Shown: one piece after another, positions 1 through 9,552 of the stretch
Layout of the letters: the number at the start of each line of letters is the position of its first letter
Position numbering within the stretch: position 1 is the stretch's first letter
Source of the DNA: Pararobbsia silviterrae
GTDB taxonomy: Bacteria; Pseudomonadota; Gammaproteobacteria; Burkholderiales; Burkholderiaceae
Length of the DNA: 64,000 nt
Assembly (NCBI RefSeq): GCF_003628125.1
Contig: NZ_RBZU01000007.1
Span: forward strand, 236,632-300,631
Reading direction: 5' to 3'
Notes under the pieces: generated by a model
Database searches by the model: none
What the model was told of the DNA's origin: nothing
The model's input: the letters and a program-made list of their open reading frames with translations, nothing else
Position numbers and translations under genes: made by a program

Positions 1-576
1 GTTGACGCCCGTGCTCTTAAGCTCCAGCGGATCGCCCGCCATAAACGCATTCGCGTCGATCGACTTCGTCGTCGCAAGCAACGCGCCCACGTTCACGACC
101 GCGCCGTTACCGAACAGCACACCGTTCGCGTTCTGGATCAGCACCTGACCGTTCGCGAGCAGACTGCCTTGAATCTGCGACGCCTCCGCGCCCGTCACGC
201 GGTTCAAGGTCTGCGCCTGCGCATTGGGCTGATTGAAGCGCACCGTGTTGCCTTGACCGACATTGAACGTGTTCCAGTCGATCACCGCGCGCTGGCTCGA
301 CTGATTGATGTTCATCGTCGTGCCCGTCTGCGAGATATTCGCGTTGCCCGCCTGAACTTGACCGCCGGTCGGCAAGCTTTGCGCATGGCTCAGCATGGGC
401 TCCGCGATGCACAAGGCCAGCGTCAACGCGCGAATCGACGACACGACATGCACCGCGGGGGAACCGATGGGCGTGCATCGACCCGACTCTTTTCCGCGGC
501 TTCGAATGGTTTCCGCCACCGCGACCCACGTGCCGAGGCGTTTACTGAAAATAGAACGAAACAGATTTTTATTCAT
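1..576 (-). CDS. TpsA-type filamentous hemagglutinin-like exoprotein, N-terminal part
   Basis: This is the first 192 codons of a large secreted protein whose remainder lies left of the window. The start reads MNKNLFRSIFSKRLGTWVAV, which fits the extended signal peptide region (MNK-x-aromatic-R-x-I followed by W-x-x-V-x-E) of type V secreted proteins, with a hydrophobic core and an AxA-like cleavage site (SHAQ) near residue 70. After it comes the two-partner secretion domain: NISQTGTTMNINQSSQRAVI, WNTFNVGQGNTVRFNQP and QIQGSLLANGQVLIQNANGV are the usual haemagglutination-activity-domain blocks. By family, such proteins are exported by a TpsB outer-membrane partner and serve in adhesion or contact-dependent inhibition. 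No TpsB is visible here. Codons run open to base 1. The signal region is long (about 70 residues) because roughly 20 residues separate the conserved ESPR from the hydrophobic core. Confidence 0.88.
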   Translation of the reverse strand, partial: MNKNLFRSIFSKRLGTWVAVAETIRSRGKESGRCTPIGSPAVHVVSSIRALTLALCIAEPMLSHAQSLPTGGQVQAGNANISQTGTTMNINQSSQRAVIDWNTFNVGQGNTVRFNQPNAQAQTLNRVTGAEASQIQGSLLANGQVLIQNANGVLFGNGAVVNVGALLATTKSIDANAFMAGDPLELKSTGVN

Positions 577-1383
577 GGACGGTCAATGCTTGAAGGACCA
601 CGCTGCGCGACGCTGTCATAACACTCTTCGCCGTCTACGCAGTCCAGCGCTGGATGAATGGCTTCCGGCTCGCTATATCGCGAATCCGATTTTCGAATCA
701 AAGCCCCGATGACAACCACGAGACAACCACGATTCGATTGAGAACCTCGCATCCGCGTCATGTCCGATTCAAGACACATTCCCGGCCATCATTGCTTTGC
801 GCAGTTCGAAATCCGTCGCAGTCACCATGCCCGCTTGGGCATCGTGACAAAGAATATGGATCACGCCTCGCGCATTAAATAGAACTCCTTCGAATTCACC
901 CCCTAAAAAGATCGAATCCAATAAAATATTCGCGCATTGCGCGTGATGATCGATTTATGCAAGTCGCATTTGCATTCGCACGCTAAATCGACATCCACAT
1001 ATCGCACTTCAGATATATTATTTCCCGCATTATCCAATTCGCGCATATTTTCATCGCGCAATATCATTTCATTCATATTTGAAACTGCGACTCATGTCCG
1101 CGACGTCATGACGCCGGCGCGACCGTCGGCGCCGAATATCGGATCAAATCGCGACGACGCGCGCGCATGAGCGCCACGGCAAGCGGGTGCGGGTGCGGGT
1201 GCGACGCAAAATATCGCCTGTGTACGAACGGTTGTGTGCGCGGCAAGTTCAGCGGCGCATGCATCGTCCACCCAGGCCGCCCGCCACGCGAGCGCGCCTA
1301 CCGTGCGCGCTCAGCCGTGTTGGCGGAATCGTTCGCGAGGACGGGGCATGCGAAACGCGTCACGCCCCGCGAACGACATAGGA
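577..1383. other. Gene-free region upstream of the TpsA gene
   Basis: About 800 bases without a credible gene. The part from about 860 to 1100 is markedly AT-rich compared with its surroundings, with runs such as AATAAAATATTCGCGC and CAGATATATTATTTCCC, and probably contains the promoter and leader of the minus-strand TpsA gene. The right end holds the terminator-like stem after the sugar symporter. Open frames here have no recognisable protein features. Confidence 0.6.
1329..1376 (-). terminator. Stem-loop after the sugar symporter gene
   Basis: Arms TCGTTCGCG (1329-1337) and CGCGAACGA (1368-1376) pair perfectly, and an inner GGGGC can pair with GCCCC. The stem starts 8 bases after the symporter stop codon. 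It has no T-run, so it may need Rho or act as an RNA 3' end stabiliser. Confidence 0.4.
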
Positions 1384-2781
1384 TCAACGGCCGATCTGTC
1401 TGAGACGCTTGCCCGACATCAGGTTCTGCTCGATGCTTTCGAGCGGGACACCGCTCGTTTCCGGCACATAAAACACCGTGAACAGAATGAACAGCGCGTT
1501 GAGCGCCGCGTACAGCCAGAACGTCGGCGCATGACCCAGCGTGTTGAGCAATGTCAGGAACGTCGCGCCGACCACCGTGTTCGCGATCCAATTCGTGAAC
1601 GTCGACACCGCGATACCGAAGTCGCGTCCCTTGATCGGCTGAATTTCCGAACAGAGAATCCAGATGACCGGCCCCGCCGACATCGCAAACCCCGCGATAA
1701 AGATCAGCAGCATCGCGACCGCGACAATCTGCTCGCCCGGCGTCTTGATCCCGAGTTGCAGCAAGCACGCGAGCGCGCCCATGCCGATCGTCATGACCGA
1801 AAAACCCGCGATGAGGATCGGCCGGCGGCCCCAGCGGTCGACAAATCCGACCGCGATAAACGTCGCCAGCACATTGACGGCGCCGACGATGACGGTCCCC
1901 CAGAGTTGGGCCGTATGCCCGCTATATCCGGCGATGCCGAAGATCCGCGGCGCGTAGTACATGACGACGTTGATACCGGTCAGTTGCTGGACGACCTGCA
2001 AGGCGATCCCCATGCCGACCGAGCGCCGAAAGTCCTTGCTGCGTCGAAGCAGCGAAAACCCCTCGTCCTTGATTTGAAGCTGCCGCGTAATGTCCTTCAT
2101 TTCCTGATCGACCGTCTGCACATCGGGCCGCAGCGTCAGCAGCACGGCCCGCGCTTGCGCGTCGCGGCCTTTCATCATGAGCCAGCGCGGGCTGCGCGGC
2201 AGCCAGAACACGCCGATCAAAAACAGGCCGGCAGGGATCGCGACGACGCCGAGCATCCAGCGCCAGGCGCCGCTCGTCGACAATGCCGTATCCGAGAGGA
2301 ACGCGACAAGGATCCCGATCGTGATCATGAGTTGATACGCCGAGACCATCGCGCCGCGGATATCGCCCGGCGCGACTTCGGACAAATAAAGCGGCGCCGT
2401 GAACGTGGCGACGCCGACCGCGACGCCGAGCACCAGCCGCGCGCCGATCAGAAACGCGGGGTCGGGCGCAAGCGCGCAGAGCAGCGCACCCGCCACGAAC
2501 AACGCGGCGGCGAGCATCAACGAATACTTGCGGCCGAGATAAAACGAGAGCCAACCGGCCCCGAGCGCGCCGAGCGACGCGCCGACCATCATCGAACTCA
2601 CGATCCATTCCTGCACGTGATCGTTGACCTGAAAGTCCTTCGCGATAAACGGCAAGGCGCCCGCGATCACGCCGATATCGAGGCCGAACAACAGGCCCGC
2701 GAGCGCCGCCATCGCGCATGTGAACCAGACGCGCATGCGGTTGTTCAACGGCGCGGCATCGCTACGGGAAAGGGAAACCAT
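1384..2781 (-). CDS. galP: Sugar:proton symporter, GalP/AraE type (MFS sugar porter)
   Basis: A 465-residue, 12-helix inner-membrane transporter that couples sugar uptake to the proton gradient. It follows Escherichia coli GalP almost block by block: ALAGLLFGLDIGVIAGALPF in helix 1, WLSFYLGRK loop 2-3, APLYLSEVAPGDIRG, RWMLGV, LPRSPRW, the sugar-binding QQLTGINVVMYY in helix 7, VDRWGRRP loop 8-9, and PETSGVPLESIE at the C terminus. Length equals GalP (464). Substrate specificity (galactose, glucose, arabinose or xylose) cannot be read from sequence, so the symbol is by similarity only. A GGAGG ribosome site precedes the ATG. It lies about 2.6 kb beyond the end of the xylA/ABC operon, separated by two plus-strand genes. 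Confidence 0.88.
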   Translation of the reverse strand: MVSLSRSDAAPLNNRMRVWFTCAMAALAGLLFGLDIGVIAGALPFIAKDFQVNDHVQEWIVSSMMVGASLGALGAGWLSFYLGRKYSLMLAAALFVAGALLCALAPDPAFLIGARLVLGVAVGVATFTAPLYLSEVAPGDIRGAMVSAYQLMITIGILVAFLSDTALSTSGAWRWMLGVVAIPAGLFLIGVFWLPRSPRWLMMKGRDAQARAVLLTLRPDVQTVDQEMKDITRQLQIKDEGFSLLRRSKDFRRSVGMGIALQVVQQLTGINVVMYYAPRIFGIAGYSGHTAQLWGTVIVGAVNVLATFIAVGFVDRWGRRPILIAGFSVMTIGMGALACLLQLGIKTPGEQIVAVAMLLIFIAGFAMSAGPVIWILCSEIQPIKGRDFGIAVSTFTNWIANTVVGATFLTLLNTLGHAPTFWLYAALNALFILFTVFYVPETSGVPLESIEQNLMSGKRLRQIGR

Positions 2782-3177
2782 CGGAAACCTCCAGCTAAAA
2801 AACGCATGCCCGATCCGCGTCCGCCGGACCGCCCGGCCGAACGCGCTTTCGGTACTGCAAGGAACAAGTGCCGCATCGGCGTTCTTGCATCAGAGGCCGC
2901 CTTGATATCACGGGGCGCCGCGACGCGCAGTCCAGCATCGTCGATGCCTGCCCCTGGCGCAGCAATCGACATGCCGCCGCACGCGACATGCTGAAGGCCT
3001 GGCATCGAGCGATCCCCATGAGGGGACGCGCGCGCGTGGCATCACGCCATGCCGCGCGCGATCGATTCGCGCGTCGCGGATTTCGAATCCTCCCTCGACG
3101 GCGATTTTTGCCGAATCGCGACGTGCATCCGCCCGCCGTCGTATGATTCGCGATGTTCGCGCCCTTTGACCTTTCGC
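2782..3177. other. Divergent intergenic region
   Basis: Region between the divergent symporter and lipoprotein genes that should contain both promoters. I found no clear -35/-10 pair, palindrome or small gene. Confidence 0.4.
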
Positions 3178-4716
3178 ATGTCGCACGCCTCCCGTCTCCG
3201 AGTGCTCTCCACGTTGCTGTGCTCCCGCGCGTCGATCGCCGTGCTCGCGAGCGCGCTCGGGGGCTGTTCGTGGTTCATGCCGTTCAATCCGCCGCCGAAG
3301 TCCATCGACGTCGCCGCGCCGTTCCCGATTCAGCACTACGACCAGACTGTCGACCACTGGATCGATCCCGCATCGCCCGACTACGATCGGCCGCTGCTGT
3401 CGGCCGCGAATCAGCGCGCCCAATACGACGCGCTGCTTTCGCGCTATTTCGGCACCGCCGCGCAGGATCCGTCGCCATGGAACCCGCAGTTCATCAATAG
3501 CGCCGTCTATCGGACCGGCGGCCAGGACATCGCCGACCTCCAGCGCCGCCGCGTCGGCCATTTCGACAACCGGCTCCAGGAGCCGAGGCACCGCGGGTAC
3601 GGCCAGAATCTTCGCGAGCACGATATCGAATGGATCGACGCGATCCAGGCCAATATGAATATCGCGCAATTCACGCGCGCGCCCGGCTACGCGGCCGCGC
3701 GCCGCGCGATCGCGACCGACAACGCGCTCGTGCGCGGCCTGCCGACCGCCGATCCGTTCTTCTACGACAGCAAGATCGCGGGTGAAGGCTATCCGTTCGA
3801 CAACCTGCAGATTTCGGCGATCCGGCCCGGCACCCCGCTCTACGTGCTCGGCACGTCGGTCGACGGCGCCTGGCGTTACGTGCAGACGACCGAAGTGCAA
3901 GGGTGGGTGTCGAGCAAGGACATCGGCTGGACCGACGACGCGTTCGTCGTGCGCTGGCGCGCGGCGGCCTACCGGAGTCTCGGCGCCGTCGTCGGCGCGT
4001 CGGTGCCTGTGGCCGACACGAACGGCTCGTTCCGGTTCGCGGCCGTGGCCGGCACGCTGCTGCCGATCGTCTCGCGCGACGCATCGGGAACCGAGGCCCT
4101 CGTGCCGGTCGCCGACGCGGACCAGCACGCGCAGATCCGCACCGCGCGTCTGGCCGCGGGCGACGCGTCGATCGTGCCCGTGCCGTGGGCCGCGACGCCC
4201 CGCCACTTCGCGACGCTGCTCAAGGCGCTGATCGGACGGCCCTACGGCTGGGGCAACACGGGTTTCTACAACGACTGCTCGTCGGAGCTTCAGAGCATCT
4301 ATGCGGCCTTCGGCGTCTGGCTGCCGCGGCACTCGTCGAACCAGATGACCGCGGGCACGCATGTCGATCTCAGCGCGAGAACACCGGCCGAACGCCTCGC
4401 GTGGCTCGCCGCGCATGGCGCGCCGCTGCGCACGATCATCTATATCGGCGGCCACGTCATGCTCTATCTGGGCAACACGAAGCAAGAGGATCAGTTGATC
4501 CCCGTCGTCTATCAGGACATCTGGGGTTTGCGGCCCGTGGCGAACACGCGGCGCGCGATCATCGGCGGCTCGGTGATCATGCCGCTGACGCTCGAGATTC
4601 CCGAAGACCCCGAACTGCGCTCGCTTGCCGCGGGACCGATCTTCGAAGTGACGACGATCGAAGGACCGATCCCGCCCGGCTTCAATCCCGAGAGCGGCGA
4701 CGACCCCGCGAGCTAG
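3178..4716 (+). CDS. NlpC/P60 (C40) lipoprotein with SH3 domains
   Basis: A 512-residue predicted cell-wall peptidase. The frame is open 43 codons further upstream, but the ATG at 3178 begins a proper lipoprotein signal with the lipobox LGGC (lipidated Cys30), so I start there. The N-terminal part resembles the NLPC_P60 stabilising domain, followed by SH3b-like segments (around PLYVLGTSVDGAWRYVQTTE and GWVSSKDIGW). The C-terminal hydrolase has YGWGNTGFYNDCSSELQ with nucleophile Cys367 and IIYIGGHVMLYLG with His426. Family members cleave the gamma-D-glutamyl-diaminopimelate bond of peptidoglycan peptides. Lipidation places it in the envelope. It is followed 37 bases later by the VC0807-type membrane protein gene. 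Confidence 0.85.
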   Translation: MSHASRLRVLSTLLCSRASIAVLASALGGCSWFMPFNPPPKSIDVAAPFPIQHYDQTVDHWIDPASPDYDRPLLSAANQRAQYDALLSRYFGTAAQDPSPWNPQFINSAVYRTGGQDIADLQRRRVGHFDNRLQEPRHRGYGQNLREHDIEWIDAIQANMNIAQFTRAPGYAAARRAIATDNALVRGLPTADPFFYDSKIAGEGYPFDNLQISAIRPGTPLYVLGTSVDGAWRYVQTTEVQGWVSSKDIGWTDDAFVVRWRAAAYRSLGAVVGASVPVADTNGSFRFAAVAGTLLPIVSRDASGTEALVPVADADQHAQIRTARLAAGDASIVPVPWAATPRHFATLLKALIGRPYGWGNTGFYNDCSSELQSIYAAFGVWLPRHSSNQMTAGTHVDLSARTPAERLAWLAAHGAPLRTIIYIGGHVMLYLGNTKQEDQLIPVVYQDIWGLRPVANTRRAIIGGSVIMPLTLEIPEDPELRSLAAGPIFEVTTIEGPIPPGFNPESGDDPAS

Positions 4717-4753
4717 GCCCGCGCGTGCGATTCCAAGGCCTCGTGTAATCGAT

Positions 4754-5425
4754 ATGCGTTCGATGCGTCTGACTTCGCAGCACCTGAACCTCGCCGGCGA
4801 GATCGTGGCGAATTTCGTGCTGCCCTGGCTCGTCTATCACTGGAGCGAAGTCCGCTGGGGCACGACCGGCGCGCTGATCGTGTCGAGCGTACCGCCCACC
4901 GTCTGGAGCCTCGTTCAATGGCTCCAGCACCGCCGCGTCGATGCGGTCAGCGTCATCATTCTGGCGGGCATCGCGTTGTCGTTCGCGGCGACCGCGCTCG
5001 GCGGCAGTCCGAAGGTACTGCTCATGCGCGAGTCGCTGATCAGCGGTCTCGTCGGCCTGGTCTTCCTGCTCTCGACGCTCCGGCGGCGGCCGATGATGTA
5101 CTACCTCGCGCGCGCGACGCTCGTACGGCAAGGCCCCGAGCACGCGCAACGCTTCGACGCGGCCGCGATCCGGCCCGACGGACGCTGCGCCGTGTGGCTC
5201 GTGACGATGAACGGCACATGGGGCGCCGGTCTCGTCGTCGAGACGCTGATCCGCGTGACGCTGATCGAGACTCTGACACCCGGCCAGGTGCTGCTGATCA
5301 GTCCGTGGGTCACCTACGGGATCTACGGTCTGCTCGGCGTCTGGACCTGGTGGTACCGCAAGCGGATCGTGCGGCGGTACGCGGCGCAGATCCCCGATCT
5401 GCCCGCTTCCGGCCGCGTGCTTTAG
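4754..5425 (+). CDS. VC0807-family integral membrane protein
   Basis: A 223-residue protein with about six hydrophobic helices, recognised by overall resemblance to the VC0807 family. Visible features are the N-terminal NLAGEIVANFVLPWLVYHW helix, a VPPTVWSLVQWLQHRRVDAV segment, the paired basic loop LRRRPMMYYLARATLVRQ and a C-terminal helix ending WWYRKRIVRRYAAQ. The biochemical role of this family is not established. An alternative ATG lies nine bases downstream. The stop codon is only 7 bases from the end of the convergent ABC ATPase gene. Confidence 0.6.
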   Translation: MRSMRLTSQHLNLAGEIVANFVLPWLVYHWSEVRWGTTGALIVSSVPPTVWSLVQWLQHRRVDAVSVIILAGIALSFAATALGGSPKVLLMRESLISGLVGLVFLLSTLRRRPMMYYLARATLVRQGPEHAQRFDAAAIRPDGRCAVWLVTMNGTWGAGLVVETLIRVTLIETLTPGQVLLISPWVTYGIYGLLGVWTWWYRKRIVRRYAAQIPDLPASGRVL

Positions 5426-5432
5426 CCTTGAT

Positions 5433-6575
5433 TTAGCCCTGCTTGAGCACCGGCAGCGCGAGACCGCGCGTGTCGAACACATGGCAAGCGCCCGCGGGCA
5501 CGCCGAGCGCGATGCGGTCGCCCTGCTGCTGCGACGCGTCGCCCGGCAGCTTCGCGATCATCGTGTCGTGATGGCCGGTGTCGAGGTGCACGTACGAGTG
5601 CTCGCCGAGACGCTCGACCTGGCGGACTTCACGCGTGATCGTCTGGCGCGCGTCCGGCGCAGCCGCGCTACCCGCATCCGCGACGAAATGCTCGGGCCGG
5701 ATGCCGAGCGTCACGGCCGCGCCGACGCCGACGCTAGCGCCGTCGACCGCCGCGCGAATCGATTCGCCGCTATGCAAGCGGACCACGACGCCTTGCGCAT
5801 CGACCGAAGCGACCGCGCCTTCGATGAAATTCATCTTCGGCGATCCGATGAAACCGGCGACGAACTTGCTGCGCGGCCGGTGATAAAGCTCGAGCGGCGC
5901 GCCGACCTGCGCGATGCTGCCGAACTGCTCGGTATCCTTGCCGCTATGGAGCAGCACGATCTTGTCGGCGAGCGCCATGGCCTCGATCTGATCGTGCGTC
6001 ACGTAGATCGCGCTCGCCTGGCTGAACGCCTTGTGCAGACGCGCGATCTCGGTGCGGGTCTGCACGCGCAGGGCCGCATCGAGATTCGACAGCGGTTCGT
6101 CGAACAGGAACACGCCCGGCTCACGCACGATCGCACGGCCGATTGCGACGCGTTGACGCTGACCGCCCGACAGCGCCTTCGGCTTGCGATCGAGCAGCGG
6201 TTCGAGTTCAAGAATCCGCGCCGCCTCCTGGATGCGCTGCGCGATATAGTCCGCCGGCTTTTTCGCCTGCTTGAGACCGAACGCGAGGTTCTCGCGAACC
6301 GTCATATGCGGATACAGCGCGTAGTTCTGAAACACCATCGCAACTTTGCGGCGCGACGGCGGCACGAGATTCATCGTCTGGCCGCCGATCTTGAGTTCGC
6401 CCGACGAAATCGTCTCGAGCCCCGCGACCATGCGCAGCAGCGTCGACTTGCCGCAACCCGACGGTCCGAGAAACACGCAGAACTCCGAGTTGTCGATCTG
6501 CAGATTGACGTCCCGGATGACCGGCGCATTCGTGCCGTAGGACTTGTAGACACTCGTCAGTGAGATGCTTGCCAT
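5433..6575 (-). CDS. CUT1 sugar ABC transporter ATP-binding protein (UgpC/MalK type)
   Basis: A 380-residue ATPase that powers the importer encoded upstream. It has Walker A GPSGCGKST (37-45), Q-loop VFQNYALYPHMTV, signature LSGGQRQRVAIGRA (from 135), Walker B VFLFDEPLSNLD (155-166) and the switch His in YVTHDQIEAM. A C-terminal TOBE-type regulatory region begins around residue 235 (PKMNFIEG, LGIRPEH). This extra domain is typical of MalK/UgpC ATPases of carbohydrate-uptake transporter family 1. It is the last gene of the operon, 159 bases after the ThuA gene, with an 8-bp stem-loop in the gap. Confidence 0.92.
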   Translation of the reverse strand: MASISLTSVYKSYGTNAPVIRDVNLQIDNSEFCVFLGPSGCGKSTLLRMVAGLETISSGELKIGGQTMNLVPPSRRKVAMVFQNYALYPHMTVRENLAFGLKQAKKPADYIAQRIQEAARILELEPLLDRKPKALSGGQRQRVAIGRAIVREPGVFLFDEPLSNLDAALRVQTRTEIARLHKAFSQASAIYVTHDQIEAMALADKIVLLHSGKDTEQFGSIAQVGAPLELYHRPRSKFVAGFIGSPKMNFIEGAVASVDAQGVVVRLHSGESIRAAVDGASVGVGAAVTLGIRPEHFVADAGSAAAPDARQTITREVRQVERLGEHSYVHLDTGHHDTMIAKLPGDASQQQGDRIALGVPAGACHVFDTRGLALPVLKQG

Positions 6576-6608
6576 GGTACGTAAAGTCTCCGCATGGACG
6601 TCGCGTAT

Positions 6609-6634
6609 CGTGACGCATCATGCGACGCGTCACG
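6609..6634 (-). other. Intercistronic stem-loop between ThuA and ATPase genes
   Basis: CGTGACGC (6609-6616) pairs with GCGTCACG (6627-6634) around a 10-base loop. No T-run follows, so it looks more like an RNA-stability or processing element than a strong terminator. Confidence 0.45.
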
Positions 6635-6734
6635 CTGTCTATCGCGACATCTGTCACCGAATCACGCACGGATCGACGATCCGATGCACGTCCGGCCTAT
6701 GTATGTAAATGGATGACCCGGGGACGCACGCGGT

Positions 6735-7403
6735 TCAGCGCGCGGCCCAAAGCAATCCGCGCAACGTGATCTCGCGCACGGGATCGACGTTGAAATCGGT
6801 ATCGACGTGACCGAGCGCCGAATAGAACACGCGCCCGTTGCCCCAGCGGCGCTTCCAGACGACGGGCATGACCGCGCCGTGGATCCACGGCACGTTGGCC
6901 TCGACGAACGCGCCGTCGAACGTCGTCGTCGCGAGCACTTCGTTCGACGGATCGATGTGCATGTAGTACTGCTCGGACTTGACCGCGAAATCGCCGAAGC
7001 CCGCGACGATCGGATCGTCGGGCCGCGTGACCTGCACGGTGTAGTCGAACACATTGCCCGGATGCGCGACCCACTGGCCGCCGACCATGAACTGATAGCC
7101 GGGGCTGCCGCGGAACGCGTCGCCCGCGCCGCCGTGCCAGCCGCCGAAGCCGACGCCGCTCGCGACCGCCGCGAGCAGATTCTCTTCATGCGCCTTCGCG
7201 ATCTCGCCCATCGTGTAGTTGTTGACGATGAGGTCCTGCGCGAGCAGCAGATCCTTGTCGAGATAGGCATCGAGATCTTCGCGCACGGTCGTCGCGAAGC
7301 CGTTCGCTTCGAGCAGTGCGGCAAAGCGCGCCGTGGTTTCCTTCGGTTGATGACCGGCCCAGCCGCCCGATACGAGCAAGGCCTTGCGACGATTCTCAGA
7401 CAT
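6735..7403 (-). CDS. ThuA-like domain protein
   Basis: A 222-residue soluble protein of the ThuA family (class I glutamine amidotransferase-like fold), full length for the family. Conserved blocks are the N-terminal [56 protein letters not shown], and the C-terminal [20 protein letters not shown]. In rhizobia ThuA works with a Gfo/Idh dehydrogenase (ThuB) in trehalose utilisation through 3-keto sugars. Here the start overlaps the end of a Gfo/Idh gene by 8 bases, so the two are translationally coupled and probably act in one pathway. The exact reaction and sugar are not known from sequence. Confidence 0.82.
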   Translation of the reverse strand: MSENRRKALLVSGGWAGHQPKETTARFAALLEANGFATTVREDLDAYLDKDLLLAQDLIVNNYTMGEIAKAHEENLLAAVASGVGFGGWHGGAGDAFRGSPGYQFMVGGQWVAHPGNVFDYTVQVTRPDDPIVAGFGDFAVKSEQYYMHIDPSNEVLATTTFDGAFVEANVPWIHGAVMPVVWKRRWGNGRVFYSALGHVDTDFNVDPVREITLRGLLWAAR

Positions 7404-8517
7404 TCAGCGACTCCACATTCTCGGCGAACGGTTCGCTCGCCATTGGCAAAGGTTTATCGGTGCGTGTTTCGATCTCGATCGTGCGGCGCTGCGCGGCCGC
7501 GTCGAGCGTCGCCTGCATGACTTCGAGCACATGCAGCGCGAGTTCGCCGTTCGCGCGGTGCGCACGGCCCGCGACGATCGATTCGGCGAGATCGGCCACG
7601 CCGAGTCCGCGCGTGTTCTCGCTGTACGGACGCGTGAGCGGCACGTCTTCCCATTCGGCTTCGCGGCGCTTGATACGGACCACGCCGCCAAATGTATTCG
7701 GATCCGGCACACTCAAGCTGCCCTGCGTGCCGTAGACCTCGATACGCGGCAGCGCGGCGCCCCAGACGTCGAAGCTCGTCACGATCGTACCGATCGCGCC
7801 GTTCGCGAATCCGAGCTGCGACGCGATATGCGTCGGCGTATTGACCTTGATACGCTCGCCGCGACGCGGCTCGCTCGAAATCGTGCGTTCCGCATAGGTC
7901 GCGCGCGCCATGCCCGAGACGTCGGTGATCGGGCCGATCAGATTGACGAGCGCGCTCAGGTAATACGGACCCATATCGAACATCGGACCCGCACCCGGCT
8001 GATAGTAGAAGTCCGGGTTCGGATGCCAGCGCTCATGGCCCGGCGTCGTCATAAACGCGCTCGCGGCGACCGGCTCGCCGATCTCGCCGGCTTCGATGAG
8101 CGCGCGGCAGGTTTGCAGGCCGGCGCCGAGCACCGTATCGGGCGCGCTGCCCACGCGCAAACCGTTTGCGCGCGCGGTCTCGACAATGCGCCGGCCGTCG
8201 CGGACATTCAACGCAAGCGGCTTCTCGCCATAGACGTGCTTGCCCGCTTCGAGCGCGCGCAGCGCGATGGCGGCATGCGACTCGGGCGTCGTCAGATTCA
8301 GGATCAGATCGACGTCGGGATCGGTGAAGACCTGATCGAGCGGAATCGCGCGCGCAATGCCGTATTTCGCGGCGTGCGCGCTCGCGCGCGCCGGATCGAG
8401 ATCGGACACGCCGACCACGCGCAGCGCCGCGAACTTCGGCATCGACTTCAGGTAGATATCGCTGATGTTGCCGCAGCCGACGACGGCCACGCGCAAGGGG
8501 ACAGACGGGACGGACAT
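7396..8517 (-). CDS. Gfo/Idh/MocA-family NAD(P)-dependent sugar dehydrogenase
   Basis: A 373-residue oxidoreductase. The open frame extends far upstream across the permease gene, but the ATG at 8517 gives [20 protein letters not shown] with the Rossmann GxGxxx motif at residues 14-19, so I start there. [12 protein letters not shown] carries the conserved catalytic-lysine EKP motif (98-100). The substrate domain includes [31 protein letters not shown], where the family's second catalytic acidic and His/Tyr residues lie. Family members oxidise a ring hydroxyl of sugars or sugar derivatives. Its 8-base overlap with the ThuA gene and its place behind a sugar importer suggest 3-keto-sugar formation, as proposed for ThuB. 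Confidence 0.85.
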   Translation of the reverse strand: MSVPSVPLRVAVVGCGNISDIYLKSMPKFAALRVVGVSDLDPARASAHAAKYGIARAIPLDQVFTDPDVDLILNLTTPESHAAIALRALEAGKHVYGEKPLALNVRDGRRIVETARANGLRVGSAPDTVLGAGLQTCRALIEAGEIGEPVAASAFMTTPGHERWHPNPDFYYQPGAGPMFDMGPYYLSALVNLIGPITDVSGMARATYAERTISSEPRRGERIKVNTPTHIASQLGFANGAIGTIVTSFDVWGAALPRIEVYGTQGSLSVPDPNTFGGVVRIKRREAEWEDVPLTRPYSENTRGLGVADLAESIVAGRAHRANGELALHVLEVMQATLDAAAQRRTIEIETRTDKPLPMASEPFAENVESLNV

Positions 8518-8585
8518 GCTGGGTGCCTCGAAGGGGAAACCGCCCGGCGCATGGCCGGGGCACACATCGATCGAACAAAACCTCA

Positions 8586-8619
8586 CGAATCGCGGGCGCC
8601 GTGGCGCCGCAACGATTCG
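8586..8619 (-). other. Intercistronic stem-loop between permease and dehydrogenase genes
   Basis: An outer stem CGAATCG/CGATTCG (8586-8592, 8613-8619) encloses a second GC-rich stem GCGG/CCGC plus GGCGCC sequences. No T-run. Confidence 0.4.
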
Positions 8620-8666
8620 ACGAAAACGGTCCGGGCCATCGAACCGCCGAAACCGGCCACGCGGAC

Positions 8667-9551
8667 TCAGCCCTTGACGGAGCCGGCCATCATGCCCTTG
8701 ATGATGCGTTCCTGGCCGAACGCGTAAGCGATCACGAGCGGCAGTGACGTCAGCACGATGACCGCGAGCGTCATCGGGATGTTCGACGCGTACTCGCTCT
8801 GGAAGTCCCAGATCGCGAGCGGCAGCGTCCGATGCGCGGGCGTCGACGTGAGCACGTACGCGAAGATGAACTCGTTCCACATCATGATGCCGTTGAAGAT
8901 CGCGACCGTCGCGACGCCCGGCCCCGACAACGGGAAGAAGATCGTCCAGAAGATCTTGAACGGACCGCATCCGTCGAGTTGGGCCGCTTCCTCGAGCTCC
9001 TTCGGGATCTGACGCATGAACTCGGTCAGGATGAAGATCGACACGGGCAGCGCGAACGCGATATACGGGCCCATGAGCGCCGCGGTCGTGTCGTAGAGCC
9101 CCATGCCCTTGGTCATCAGATAGATCGGCACGAGCGTCACGTGCACGGGCACGATGAGCGCCGCGACGACGAAGCCGAACAGCGTGTTCGCGAAACGGAA
9201 ACGGATCCGCGCGAACGCATAGGCCGCCATCGCGCTCGCGACGACGATGACCAGCGTCGAGACGATCACGACGATCAGCGAGTTCAGCAGGTAGTGATAG
9301 AACTTCGCGGTGCCGAGCAGCATCGCGTAGTTCTCGATGGCCCAGCGCTTGGGCAGCGCCCATGACGCGGACGACATGTAGTCGCCCGTGTCCTTGAGGC
9401 TCGTAAAGATCAGGAACAGGAACGGCGCCGCCGTCACGAACAGCCAGAACACCGCAAGCACGGCGATCACGACGCCGCCCACGGTCAGACGACGTCCGGC
9501 CGGCGCGGCGTCGATCGTCGTCGCGATCGGATTTGCAGACGAAGCACGCAT
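8667..9551 (-). CDS. CUT1 sugar ABC transporter permease (MalG type)
   Basis: A 294-residue inner-membrane permease with six predicted helices. The cytoplasmic EAA loop reads [20 protein letters not shown], the contact with the ATPase. The C terminus [15 protein letters not shown] is typical of MalG-type partners. The ATG is one base after the stop codon of the other permease, so both are coupled and made in equal amounts. Confidence 0.93.
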   Translation of the reverse strand: MRASSANPIATTIDAAPAGRRLTVGGVVIAVLAVFWLFVTAAPFLFLIFTSLKDTGDYMSSASWALPKRWAIENYAMLLGTAKFYHYLLNSLIVVIVSTLVIVVASAMAAYAFARIRFRFANTLFGFVVAALIVPVHVTLVPIYLMTKGMGLYDTTAALMGPYIAFALPVSIFILTEFMRQIPKELEEAAQLDGCGPFKIFWTIFFPLSGPGVATVAIFNGIMMWNEFIFAYVLTSTPAHRTLPLAIWDFQSEYASNIPMTLAVIVLTSLPLVIAYAFGQERIIKGMMAGSVKG

Positions 9552-9552
9552 G

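Noticed and set aside
1234-2994. 586-codon plus-strand frame
   Set aside because: Antisense to the GalP-like symporter, whose identity is certain; this frame has no family features.
2908-4485. 525-codon minus-strand frame
   Set aside because: Antisense to the NlpC/P60 lipoprotein gene; Arg-rich and motif-free.
8517-9363. 282-codon N-terminal extension of the Gfo/Idh frame
   Set aside because: It overlaps the MalG-type permease in another frame, and the Rossmann domain begins right after the ATG at 8517.
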